A stretch of DNA of 64,000 nt, taken from the NCBI GenBank assembly GCA_902762615.1, contig CACWOX010000004.1, positions 37,557 to 101,556 on the forward strand, in the 5' to 3' direction. Within the stretch, counting starts at the first letter, position 1; the number at the start of each line of letters is the position of its first letter. The stretch is from an uncultured Ruminococcus sp. GTDB taxonomy: Bacteria; Bacillota; Clostridia; Oscillospirales; Acutalibacteraceae. Below, one piece after another: positions 27,401 to 33,814 of this stretch. Position numbers and translations under genes: made by a program. Under the pieces are notes generated by a model that was not told the origin of the DNA, made no database searches, and was given only the letters and a program-made list of their open reading frames with translations.

Positions 27401-28106
27401 TCAGCCGCAGGCAACTGATGCAGAGCCGGAGACAAAGGCTGAAAGCGAATTGCCTCCCGAAGATGAAATAGAAATCATTCCCGAAGCGCCACAGCCGCTG
27501 ATTTCCGCCAATGTGGTACCTTATAACGCAGCAGAACTCAAGTCCATAGAGCTTACCACCGAAGACTTTGTGCAGCCGGCATGCAAAAAGATCATCAAGG
27601 ACGCAATAAAGGCTGTCATCGAAACGGAAGCGCCCGTCAGCGAAGCAAGGCTTTCACGCCGGGTTATCCAGAGCTTTGGCATAACCCGCAGCGGCGCCAA
27701 AATTCAGAATCACCTTTCGCAGCTGATAGAGTCGCTTGGACTGCAAAGCACCGTTCAGTATGAGGACAGATTTATCTGGCGCAAAGACCAGAATCCCGAC
27801 GAATACACCCTGATACGCACCAACGGTGAAGGGGACAGCAAGCGCGACGTAAAGGAAATTCCTGTGCAGGAAGCAGCCAACGCCGTATGCCTTGTGCTGC
27901 ACGAACAGATCAGCATGTCGCATGACGATCTTGTAAAGGAATCAGCCAGACTGATGAACTTTACACGAATTAGCAGCAATGTCAGCGCGACATTTGATGG
28001 GGCTGTCCAGTACGCCGATGCAAAGGGCTGGCTTTCCACCGACGAAAACGGCAATTGCAGACTTTCGGAGCTCGGAAGCGAATACGCAGGAACATTCAAC
28101 AGTTGA
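21483..28106 (+). CDS. Giant DUF4011/SF1 helicase-nuclease fusion, hhe-like antiphage candidate
   Basis: 2207 residues. In order: a DUF4145/HEPN-like N-terminus (about 5-120; WRDIAELGAKAEECSA, RLRMAHKLCHWF); a linker of nine 13-residue repeats (136-252); a beta-rich part and a transglutaminase-like segment (KLGTCMDLTLLYTAALEA then KGHIFAGVWL); DUF4011 from about 634 (RWEHKLLDLGLRNSLINLR); an SF1 helicase with Walker A LHGPPGTGKSQT (about 937-948), DEAS (Asp1558), GDPKQMPPTSFF, LLWHYRSRHESLI, QGDERDVILFSIGY and NVAVSRARCEM (about 1789); a Vsr/MTES_1575-like nuclease segment (about 1855-1938); and a DUF3320-like region near 2020-2070. This order matches the family that includes the antiphage gene hhe (DUF4011-helicase-Vsr). 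It stands alone, with no other defence gene nearby. Helicase identity is firm; defence function is inference. Confidence 0.88.
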   Translation: MASNFEFMSPKWRDIAELGAKAEECSATAPKQCADSLRIIGQRIADQLLAVNGLTLPDSANQSEKITFLRNHQLIIVSIEDILLSLNDTSDDTEITSDEAEKRLRMAHKLCHWFVLVHGYNDNPDDESAEAEPTLEEAEAAPETQPTLEEAEAAPETQPLQEEAEAAPETQPSQEEAEAAPETQPSQEEAEAAPETESTQEEAEAAPETQPSQEESEAAPETQPSQEEAEAAPEMQPSLEEAETLPKEEPSQEDDDNADESEVQIHIDMKIIPVINYALLQNGLRIVRTLTVTNDSSEQIADAELHITAEPALCLPYTEHIDMLQAGQSIKLSAVRLIPDGNFLASLTEKISGVLSVSVTIGERTLCSRQTEVTALAFDQWHGSSIYPELLCSFITPNHPVIAQITGRAAELLGKWTGDPSLDAYQSNDSNRVLKQAAAVYGALQEQNIVYCVPPASFEAIGQRIRLCDTVMEQKLGTCMDLTLLYTAALEAIGLHPLLILLKGHIFAGVWLEEMSFPETVQDDASLITKRLANGINEIAVVECTAFAAKEETVTFDDAQKMAEKQLANLSAVEFFIDVNRARLSGVKPIPMRIPTENGWKVERPLLTEDELTAAPKERNSAVVMDEGEDTPVTRKTRWEHKLLDLGLRNSLINLRLSKTLIPLLSSSVDDLEDSLADGEDFKIMPRPSDWNQGELGFDTMHELGSFASVIQSEFKNHRLRSALTETELAKTIKELYRSAKSALEENGANTLYMALGLLRWYENPRSTKPRYAPIILVPVEIVRKSAAQGYVVRLRDDESQMNVTILEKLKQDFQIDIKGLNVLPEDEHGIDTRKVFTIVRKAVMEQKNWDVLESAYIGIFSFSQFVMWNDIRSRYDDLAKNKIVSSLMEGKLEWEAEEMRIGDEVDENGVFLPMSADASQLFAIRAASEGKSFVLHGPPGTGKSQTITALIANALAQGKSVLFVAEKMAALEVVERRLDKIGIGDFCLELHSNKAKKKSVLEQLRRASEATKGQTAIVYENKANQIAGIRAELNEYVKELHKERKCGKTLYELINEYEANQSYPDMTLPDYNAVAEIDRERADQQAILLQRVTAAAKAVGHPKDHPLTAVKTANYSQQLRMTLPQNIAAYQAALRGLQSAVQAFTAEVDIPSGTFAQISAMNAAAHELKQWLSFPRAWAQSENAGFFLTQIQEMSLHYANANQYAAMLSQYWRQEFLTLDAMQLLAEYRTAAAKWLIPRMMGINALCKKLIPYALGTINKNQLEQQLVTLLNYRNEMDAASALFAQYGDSLGNLYSGSATDWNSISMSCAAAKESAANLDNTFGGSEFRTHYCSRPELREKIEGVIGAMPSVLEVKNALDEVIDTSYEPDDDWLSAQMEVCDNVAAHFDEIKEWITWNAISREAINCGMECAINAYRQGIAHEDVAGSFRKIISKTLAMQIIDSVPVLNGFSGAVFNEKIEQFRQMDEELTKLTQKEIYCRLASRVPNFAKEAAQSSELGILQKAIRSGGRGMSIRKLFDQIPNMLPRLCPCMLMSPISAAQYLAPNREPFDLVVFDEASQITTSKAVGALARGKNAVIVGDPKQMPPTSFFATNTVDEDNIDDEDLESILDDCLALNMPQTHLLWHYRSRHESLIAFSNRHFYENKLYTFPSVNDREAKVRLVHTDGYFDRGKSRQNRSEAEAVIAELKRRCHDKKDSKLSVGVVTFNINQQNLIDDLLIDACKEDSTLEGWVNNSKEPLFIKNLENVQGDERDVILFSIGYGPDKEGHVSMNFGPLNRDGGWRRLNVAVSRARCEMVVFSTLEPDQIDLNRTHAEGVAALKSFLEYAAGRDHFHDEYASANGAGDIEGVSKAICAALAESGYETERNVGHSQYRIDIGVIDPNDSERYLLGILLDGSTYRNSKTVRDRELAQISVLGSLGWSIARVWSMDWWDNSRKELARLLELLEKASELSRIAAGQSDEGEREDSEAQPQATDAEPETKAESELPPEDEIEIIPEAPQPLISANVVPYNAAELKSIELTTEDFVQPACKKIIKDAIKAVIETEAPVSEARLSRRVIQSFGITRSGAKIQNHLSQLIESLGLQSTVQYEDRFIWRKDQNPDEYTLIRTNGEGDSKRDVKEIPVQEAANAVCLVLHEQISMSHDDLVKESARLMNFTRISSNVSATFDGAVQYADAKGWLSTDENGNCRLSELGSEYAGTFNS
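21888..22238 (+). repeat. In-frame minisatellite, nine 39-nt units
   Basis: Codes for nine tandem copies of a 13-residue unit close to EEAEAAPETQPSQ (residues 136-252 of the giant protein). Inner copies are nearly identical at DNA level, outer ones diverge (last copy EEAETLPKEEPSQ), the usual pattern of a slippage-prone coding array. Because the unit is 39 nt, copy number can change without breaking the frame. It forms an acidic, probably extended spacer. Confidence 0.92.
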
Positions 28107-28135
28107 TATACAAAAAAACAAAATCAAATAAAAAG

Positions 28136-28180
28136 TATCCCATGTCAAATAAAAAGCCAATCTCTGACATGGGATATTTT
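28136..28180 (+). terminator. Terminator after the giant helicase gene
   Basis: 12-bp perfect stem TATCCCATGTCA / TGACATGGGATA, loop 17 nt, followed by TTTTGTGTG. Confidence 0.85.
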
Positions 28181-28185
28181 GTGTG

Positions 28186-28215
28186 TTGACGGGACGCATA
28201 AAAATATGTTATCCT
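28186..28215 (+). promoter_or_regulatory. Probable promoter of the CAP-domain gene
   Basis: TTGACG (28186-28191), 18-nt spacer, TATCCT (28210-28215). The -35 is good, the -10 moderate. It sits directly after the preceding terminator. Confidence 0.5.
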
Positions 28216-28267
28216 TGAATCACGGTGAAAAACTTCTCAGGTTAAAGAATTCACCGATATTATTCAA
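28215..28267 (+). promoter_or_regulatory. Stem-loop in the leader of the CAP-domain gene
   Basis: TTGAAT (28215-28220) pairs with ATTCAA (28262-28267), and CGGTGAA (28223-28229) with TTCACCG (28250-28256), forming a hairpin whose 3' arm abuts and partly overlaps AAGGAGG at 28266-28272. It may modulate ribosome access or mRNA stability. No known riboswitch class recognised. Confidence 0.5.
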
Positions 28268-28280
28268 GGAGGTCTTCATA

Positions 28281-29117
28281 TTGAAGAAAAGATTGCTTTC
28301 ACTCGTTATGGTAGCCATGCTGGCGATTTCCGCAGCGGCTCTTCCCAATGCTGGATCGCCCTCATTCACGGCATACGCGTCTGCCAATTATGCCAGCGCT
28401 CAGATGGAAGGGTACGCCCGTCAGGTCGCCGGTATAGTCAACCGCGAACGTGCCGCCAACGGTCTTTCCCCGCTGAAATATTCCGATAAGCTGAGCGAGG
28501 CGGCGCTTGTACGTGCGGAGGAAATCCAGAGCGCATTTTCCCATACCCGTCCGAACGGAACGCGCTGCTTTACAGCAATGACCGAAGCGGGAATCAACTA
28601 CCAATCGGCAGGGGAGAACATAGCCTACGGTCAGCGCAATCCCGAAGAGGTTATGAATTCGTGGATGAATTCGTCCGGACACCGTGCGAACATTCTCGGC
28701 AGCTATGAGTACATCGGTATAGGCGTTACTTACAAGAACGGCACATATTACTGGTCGCAGTTCTTTGCATCGTCAAACGACCTGAGCGGAGAAATCATTA
28801 CTCTCGGCAATACGGCAACTTCCGCAACTACCAAGTCCACCACCGCGGCAACCTCGGCAACTGCCAAGTCCACCACTGCGGCAACTTCCGCAGCAACCAA
28901 GTCCACCACCGCGGCGACCTCGGCAACTACTAAGACCACCACCGCAGCGACCTCGGCAACTACCAAGTCCACTACCGCGGCAACTTCCGCAACTACCAAA
29001 CCCACATCAGCAGAGCAGAAAAACGCTCCCTGCAATGACTCTGCGACAAATTGCAATTGCAGCAGCAAAACGAAACTCATGAGAATTCTGATGTCTATGC
29101 TGGGAATGTCCAAATAA
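28281..29117 (+). CDS. Secreted CAP (SCP/PR1-like) domain protein with Thr/Ala repeat tail
   Basis: 278 residues from a TTG that follows AAGGAGG by 8 nt. Signal peptide ([19 protein letters not shown], cleavage near AYA-S), then a CAP domain (about 40-165): [31 protein letters not shown] (His), [28 protein letters not shown] and YWSQFF, all family motifs. A tail of six 11-residue repeats ([11 protein letters not shown] type, about 179-244) follows, then [16 protein letters not shown] with three cysteines and a short hydrophobic end. There is no LPXTG or SLH. CAP proteins are secreted and often cell-wall associated; no catalytic role can be assigned. Confidence 0.88.
   Translation: MKKRLLSLVMVAMLAISAAALPNAGSPSFTAYASANYASAQMEGYARQVAGIVNRERAANGLSPLKYSDKLSEAALVRAEEIQSAFSHTRPNGTRCFTAMTEAGINYQSAGENIAYGQRNPEEVMNSWMNSSGHRANILGSYEYIGIGVTYKNGTYYWSQFFASSNDLSGEIITLGNTATSATTKSTTAATSATAKSTTAATSAATKSTTAATSATTKTTTAATSATTKSTTAATSATTKPTSAEQKNAPCNDSATNCNCSSKTKLMRILMSMLGMSK
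28815..29012 (+). repeat. In-frame minisatellite, six 33-nt units
   Basis: Six copies of an 11-codon unit [11 protein letters not shown] (variants ATSATAK, ATSAATK, KTTTA, KPTSA) in the tail of the CAP-domain protein. A Thr/Ala/Ser/Lys stretch of this kind usually acts as an extended, possibly glycosylated wall spacer. Confidence 0.9.
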
Positions 29118-29164
29118 AACGGATAAGCCAATATAAAAAAGGAGTGATATTCACATATAAACAT

Positions 29165-29210
29165 AGCCCGGAGATTTTCCTGTAAAAAGGATTTCTCCGG
29201 GCTTATTAAA
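29165..29210 (+). terminator. Terminator after the CAP-domain gene
   Basis: AGCCCGGAGA (29165-29174) pairs with TCTCCGGGCT (29194-29203), with an inner CCT/AGG extension, followed by TATTAAAAAT. The stem is strong, the T-run weak. Confidence 0.7.
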
Positions 29211-29311
29211 AATGTCTGAATTTACAAATCTTCTACAAAAACGCAACAATGACGAAATACCGATGAATTAATATGTTAAATATCATACAAAAAAGGGGAA
29301 TGATAATTATT

Positions 29312-30070
29312 ATGGAAGAAAAAAACAATGCTCTTGATATTTTCGGCGGCAATGACGGCATGAAACAGACAATAATGGCTCATGCCAACGAGCTGTTGGA
29401 TACCATGCTGGATTTTAAGGAGTTAATGTTTTATTATTCATCGGCAATTCGTGAAATACGCACTAAGCTGGAAATTCTTGACACCGAATTTGAACTGAAA
29501 TACCAGCGTAATCCCATCAGCTCCATACAGACCCGTCTTAAAAGCACAATGAGTATAATGGAGAAAATGAACCGCAAGGGTTTAGAGATAAACACCGAGA
29601 ACATTGAGCAGAATCTGAATGATATTGCCGGCGTGCGTGTTATCTGTACTTATGTGGATGATATTTACAGCATTGCCGAGGCGCTGATCAGGCAGAATGA
29701 CATTGAGCTCATCGAAAAAAAGGATTATATATCAAATCCTAAGCCCAACGGCTACAGAAGTCTTCATCTCATCGTTTCGGTGCCGGTGTATTTTGCACAG
29801 TCTACCAGACGTGTCAAGGCTGAAATACAAATCCGGACGATAGCGATGGATTTCTGGGCAAGTCTCGAGCATCAGATCAAATACAAAAAGCAGATAAACG
29901 ATCCGGACAATATCGCCGATCAGCTGAAAAAATGCGCAGACATCATCACCTATACAGACATTCTCATGCAGAACATACGTCAGCAGATAGACGACGAGCA
30001 GCCCGAAAAATCCGATCTTGACAAGATCTATGACAAGCTGAAAAAATTCGACGTTCCTATAGGAGAATAG
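29312..30070 (+). CDS. Small alarmone synthetase, RelA/SpoT-domain (p)ppGpp synthase
   Basis: 252 residues. The ATG at 29312 is preferred because AGGGGA at 29294-29299 would touch the earlier ATG at 29300. A single RelA/SpoT synthetase domain is visible with NDIAGVRVICTYVDDIY (about 106-122), DYISNPKPNGYRSLHLIV (substrate-binding block, about 141-158), and AEIQIRTIAMDFWASLEHQI (about 172-191). No HD hydrolase, TGS or ACT domain is present, so this is a stand-alone synthetase of the RelQ/YjbM or RelP/YwaC kind. It makes (p)ppGpp from ATP and GTP/GDP in stress. Flanked by terminators on both sides, so monocistronic. Confidence 0.9.
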   Translation: MEEKNNALDIFGGNDGMKQTIMAHANELLDTMLDFKELMFYYSSAIREIRTKLEILDTEFELKYQRNPISSIQTRLKSTMSIMEKMNRKGLEINTENIEQNLNDIAGVRVICTYVDDIYSIAEALIRQNDIELIEKKDYISNPKPNGYRSLHLIVSVPVYFAQSTRRVKAEIQIRTIAMDFWASLEHQIKYKKQINDPDNIADQLKKCADIITYTDILMQNIRQQIDDEQPEKSDLDKIYDKLKKFDVPIGE

Positions 30071-30090
30071 CATAATAACATAATAACAAG

Positions 30091-30137
30091 AGCCTCTGTT
30101 AATAACGTCATGCGCTGTGACGCCAACAACAGAGGCT
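30091..30137. terminator. Terminator between alarmone synthetase and histidine kinase genes
   Basis: AGCCTCTGTT (30091-30100) pairs with AACAGAGGCT (30128-30137), with an inner CGTCA/TGACG hairpin; TATTATTTTG follows on the + strand. The genes converge here, so it may serve both. Confidence 0.8.
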
Positions 30138-30159
30138 TATTATTTTGAATAAATGAAGA

Positions 30160-31254
30160 TCAATCGCGCACAGGCGGGAGCTTAACAGAAAAGGTACTGC
30201 CTTTGCCGATCTCGCTTTTGACGCTCAACTCAGCATTTGCAAGCTCAGCGATTCTCTTTACAATGGCAAGACCAAGACCGTTGCCCTCCGACTTGTGCGA
30301 AGTGTCGGACTGATAAAATTTGTCAAAAATCCTGTGTATTGTTTCTTCGTTCATTCCTTCACCGCTGTCGGTAATATCGACACAGATAAAGTCCTGCTTC
30401 TTCCTGCATCTTACAAGCACCGTGCCGCCTTTGTGTGAAAATTTAATTGCGTTTCCTATCAAATTAAGCCACATTTGTGCAAGCATTTCTTCATTGAAAT
30501 TATAAATAATCTCATCAAGCTCAAGCTCTATACTTATATCGCGTGCAGTCCACTGCTTTTCCAGCAGAAGAACCGTTCTCCTTATCTGCTCGTCAAGGTA
30601 AAATTGAGTTTTGTCGGTAACTATCTGCTGATTCTCAAATTTGATAAGTGTCAGAATATTGGAAGAAAGTCTTGCCAGCCTGTCGGATTCATAAGCAATA
30701 ATATCGGTGTATTCCTTTCGCTGCTCGTCGGTAAGGGAATGCTGTTCGTTGTCCCTTTGCAGCTGACGCGCAAAGCCTCGAATGGAAACAATGGGGGTTT
30801 TGAATTCATGCGAAAAGCTGTTGATAAAATCGTTGCGGAAAAGCTCGGTTGCTTCCAGTTCATCAGCCATGCTGTTAAAGCTGCGCATGAGATTATCCAG
30901 CTCTCCAATAACGTTCTGTCCGGACAAACGCACCTTGAAATTGCCCTGCCTTATCTCCTCGTTTGCTGCGATAAGACGGCGAAGAGGATTGATGAACAGT
31001 TTCCCCACAAAGCCAGCCAATACCGTACCGATTATCATGCATGAAATGATAACGATGATCGGTAAAATAAGCGGCGTAAGTGCCGCCGAAGGAATAAAGT
31101 TGAGAGAGTACAGAAGAATATAAAAGCCTGCTGTGATAATACCAGCCGATAAAAGTATCACCAGCACGAGCAGGGTGTAAGCTGTTCGCAGCGATCTCAG
31201 AGAATGAATTCGTTTTTTTCTCTCGGCTGCTTTTTCTTTCAGCTTTTTGCTCAT
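30160..31254 (-). CDS. Sensor histidine kinase, HAMP type
   Basis: 364 residues. Two membrane helices (about 25-50 and 62-85) with only a short loop between them, a HAMP linker (about 86-138), then the phospho-acceptor His149 in NSFSHEFKTPIVS, the N box NLIGNAIKFSH, G1 DSGEGM, F box FDKFYQSD and G2 GNGLGLAIVKRI. With almost no external domain it probably senses a membrane event or partner protein. The start overlaps the end of the response regulator gene by 4 nt, so the two form a pair. Confidence 0.93.
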   Translation of the reverse strand: MSKKLKEKAAERKKRIHSLRSLRTAYTLLVLVILLSAGIITAGFYILLYSLNFIPSAALTPLILPIIVIISCMIIGTVLAGFVGKLFINPLRRLIAANEEIRQGNFKVRLSGQNVIGELDNLMRSFNSMADELEATELFRNDFINSFSHEFKTPIVSIRGFARQLQRDNEQHSLTDEQRKEYTDIIAYESDRLARLSSNILTLIKFENQQIVTDKTQFYLDEQIRRTVLLLEKQWTARDISIELELDEIIYNFNEEMLAQMWLNLIGNAIKFSHKGGTVLVRCRKKQDFICVDITDSGEGMNEETIHRIFDKFYQSDTSHKSEGNGLGLAIVKRIAELANAELSVKSEIGKGSTFSVKLPPVRD

Positions 31255-31925
31255 TGGCGTGCCACCGCCTTGTAGCCAAGACCGCGCACGGTAATGATCT
31301 CAAAATCGTTGTTATTCTTGAAGCGTTCCCGAAGCCTGTTGATATGTACGTCCACGGTTCTTTCGTCGGTTTCGCTGTCCATATCCCACAGCTCATCCAT
31401 GAGCTGTCTGCGGGTAAAAACCTTGTTCTGATAGGAAAGCAGCTTGAAAATAAGCAGAAATTCTTTCTGGGGAAGCTCGGAAGATTCACCGTTTTGCTCT
31501 ACTGTCATGGAATCGTAGCTCAGCTTTGTATTTCCGATGATAATGTACCGTTCACTGGCGATCTTTGCCCGTCTGAGAAGCGCGTTGATCCGCAGCAGCA
31601 TTTCTTCCTCGTCGACAGGCTTTACCATGTAATCGTCAGTTCCCGCCAGAAAACCCTCACGCTTGTCAGCCGGCGTTTCCCGTGCAGTCACCATTAATAT
31701 CGGAATGTAACAGTCACCTTCGCGCAGCAGGCGGGTAAGCTGAAATCCGTCCATTCCCGGCATCATCACATCGAGCACAATAAGATCGACCTGCTTCTTG
31801 TCCAGCAGTGCCAGCGCTTCCTCACCGTCGCATGCGGAAATGGCATTGTATCCGTTCTGAATGAGCACTGTCTCCATCAGACGCCTTGTGTTTTTGTCAT
31901 CCTCCACTACCATTATATTGAACAT
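31251..31925 (-). CDS. OmpR-family response regulator
   Basis: 224 residues. Receiver domain with the acidic pair VVEDD (9-10), phospho-acceptor Asp52 in LIVLDVMMPGMDGFQL, MVTARE and the KPVD lysine; then a winged-helix DNA-binding domain ending FTRRQLMDELW, TVDVHINRLRERF and ITVRGLGYKAV. Partner of the kinase encoded next. It follows the mini-RNase III gene by 18 nt, so probably shares a transcript from the promoter near 33.67 kb. Confidence 0.94.
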   Translation of the reverse strand: MFNIMVVEDDKNTRRLMETVLIQNGYNAISACDGEEALALLDKKQVDLIVLDVMMPGMDGFQLTRLLREGDCYIPILMVTARETPADKREGFLAGTDDYMVKPVDEEEMLLRINALLRRAKIASERYIIIGNTKLSYDSMTVEQNGESSELPQKEFLLIFKLLSYQNKVFTRRQLMDELWDMDSETDERTVDVHINRLRERFKNNNDFEIITVRGLGYKAVARQ

Positions 31926-31943
31926 TTTCCTATTACCTCGTTA

Positions 31944-32366
31944 TTATTCTTCAGTCTCAGTGTTCTCCTTGCAATACTCAAAAAGCTCTCTTATCCTCGA
32001 AATGTTTCCGCCAAGATATAGATAGCCGAAGAGCGCCTCCAGTCCCGTTGCAGTGTGATAGGCAGCCGATGACTTTCTCGGCGAATGTGATGTATGATGA
32101 TTTCTTCCCCTGCGGAACACACCTTCTTCCTCGTCATTCAGATGGGGGAGAATACGCTTCATGTATTCCGCCTGTGCCTCACACCTGACCATAGCCACAG
32201 CGCGGCTGTGCTGTGCAGCAGCGTGCGCATTGCTTGCGGAAGCAAGGTATTCCCTGACCAGAAGTCCGAATACGCCGTCCCCAACGAATGCGAGCACGTC
32301 GCTTCCGCAGCTTTTGGGATTGCATTCCAGCCCGAGAAGGCGTGTCAAATTGTCGTTTTCTGTCAT
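31944..32366 (-). CDS. mrnC: Mini-ribonuclease III (23S rRNA maturation)
   Basis: 140 residues from the ATG at 32366, overlapping the end of the DUF815 gene (ATGA). A lone RNase III catalytic domain without dsRNA-binding domain: SDVLAFVGDGVFGLLVREYL (the family reads LAYxGDAVYE...VR), GRNHHTSHSPRK, and ATGLEALFGYLYLGG with the metal-binding Glu. MrnC trims 23S rRNA ends in Firmicutes. In many relatives it lies near cysS; here it is between an ATPase and a two-component system. Confidence 0.9.
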   Translation of the reverse strand: MTENDNLTRLLGLECNPKSCGSDVLAFVGDGVFGLLVREYLASASNAHAAAQHSRAVAMVRCEAQAEYMKRILPHLNDEEEGVFRRGRNHHTSHSPRKSSAAYHTATGLEALFGYLYLGGNISRIRELFEYCKENTETEE

Positions 32367-33622
32367 AAATCCAGTCCTCTCGAAAGTCTTGCATCGGCGT
32401 GGTCGATAAATTGAACCGCGGTTCTCGGGGAACGTCCGCCCTTTGAAATAGCCCATTGCTCCGCCGCCATTTCAAGCTTCTTGCGGTCGATATTAAAGCC
32501 ACGCTCGTCGGCAAGCGCGTGAATGATTCTGTAGTAATTCTTTCTGTCGGGAGCGAGGAATGTCACCTGCACGCCAAACCGGTCGGAAAGCGACAGCGAT
32601 TCCTGAATGGTGTCGGCAAGGTGCAGTTCGTCGCCGCTTCGCGCCGACATGGTTTCGTTGAGAATATGCCGGCGGTTGGTGGTGGCATAAATCAAGGCGT
32701 TGCCGGGACGTGACGCTATGCCGCCTTCCAGAATTCCCTTGAGCGCCGCATAGTTTTCATCCCCTGCCTGAAAAGACAAGTCGTCGATAAATATGATGAA
32801 TTTCAGCGGCAGCCCGGCAATTTCCTGAACGATGTCGGGATATTCATTGAGGTACATCTTGGGCAATTCAATGAGCCTGAGACCCTTGTCGCAGTATTCA
32901 TTGAGCAGCGCCTTAACGGTAGAGGATTTTCCTGTACCTCTGTCGCCGTAGAGCAGGCAATTGTTGGCAGGAAGTCCGTCAAGAAATGCAATGGTATTTT
33001 CCACCACAGGTCTGCGGATTTCTTCGTATCCCTTGAGCGAGTTAAGGCTTATCAGATCAGGATTTGCTATGGGAATGCTTTTTCCGTTGCGTCTGACAAA
33101 GGCGATATATCTGGCGTATTCGCCGCAGCCGTTTGTCATGTGGAAGCGGACAATGCCCTCCGTGGTTATTTCGGTTGTACCGCAATCCCATGCCGGAAGC
33201 ACCGCGAGCGGATTCTCTCCGAATTCGGCTCTGCGCGGGTAAGCATTGATAATATCCTCGGGGGTAAGGGCTGCAATTTCACGCAGCGTAGCGAGGTCTC
33301 TGCGGACAGCCTCCATCGTTTTGCCGGAAGACCACGCCTCCGAGCTGTCACAGTCCACCGCTTCGCCGCCTGCCGCCGCCCGCGTGAATACGTTGTCGTC
33401 GTAGACCACTTTGTTGTATACGGCGTCGCTAAGCGATTCAGCGCGGCTTTCCTCATTGCTCAGAGCGGAAAAGAATCTGCCCCATTTGAGCGCAAATTCA
33501 TCCGGAGGATTGTCCATCGCCCCCATTAAATCATACAGGCTTGAAAACAGCTCTGTCTCGAGCAGTCCGTGATAAATCGAGAGAGCTGAAAGCCTGATTT
33601 TAAGCATAAAAAGTGAATTCAT
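32363..33622 (-). CDS. DUF815 AAA+ ATPase
   Basis: 419 residues from the ATG at 33622 (GAAAGAAG upstream); a TTG ten codons earlier is possible. The AAA+ core has Walker A LLYGDRGTGKSSTVKALL and Walker B KFIIFIDDLSF (about 253-263), a NALIYATTNRRHI sensor I region and a lid with SLSDRFGVQVTF. The N-terminal 180 residues are helical and specific to DUF815. The family is widespread, fused to nothing, and its biological role is not established. First gene of the - strand operon continuing into mrnC and the two-component system. Confidence 0.88.
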   Translation of the reverse strand: MNSLFMLKIRLSALSIYHGLLETELFSSLYDLMGAMDNPPDEFALKWGRFFSALSNEESRAESLSDAVYNKVVYDDNVFTRAAAGGEAVDCDSSEAWSSGKTMEAVRRDLATLREIAALTPEDIINAYPRRAEFGENPLAVLPAWDCGTTEITTEGIVRFHMTNGCGEYARYIAFVRRNGKSIPIANPDLISLNSLKGYEEIRRPVVENTIAFLDGLPANNCLLYGDRGTGKSSTVKALLNEYCDKGLRLIELPKMYLNEYPDIVQEIAGLPLKFIIFIDDLSFQAGDENYAALKGILEGGIASRPGNALIYATTNRRHILNETMSARSGDELHLADTIQESLSLSDRFGVQVTFLAPDRKNYYRIIHALADERGFNIDRKKLEMAAEQWAISKGGRSPRTAVQFIDHADARLSRGLDL

Positions 33623-33660
33623 TCTGATGCACTTCTTTCGGATTATATTCAACTGAAATG

Positions 33661-33689
33661 ATTTTACACTTTTCGGGCAGCAAAGTCAA
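33661..33689 (-). promoter_or_regulatory. Sigma-A promoter of the DUF815-mrnC-two-component operon
   Basis: On the - strand TTGACT (33684-33689), 17-nt spacer, TAAAAT (33661-33666), about 38 nt before the DUF815 ATG. Confidence 0.75.
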
Positions 33690-33749
33690 TGTGTAATGAG
33701 AAGATGTTATTTTTACGGTGTAAATTTTTAATAAATTTCTTTAAACCTA

Positions 33750-33778
33750 TTGGCATTTTGACAAAAATATGATATTAT
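33750..33778 (+). promoter_or_regulatory. Promoter of the YhaO/YhaN-like pair
   Basis: TTGGCA (33750-33755), 17-nt spacer, TATTAT (33773-33778). A GGGGG ribosome site precedes the ATG at 33815. Confidence 0.65.
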
Positions 33779-33814
33779 AAATTGTTGTATATTAATTATG
33801 GGGGCGAATTTATA

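Noticed and set aside
28815..29012. Possible CRISPR or intergenic repeat
   Set aside because: Tandem 33-nt coding units without unique spacers, encoding a low-complexity tail.
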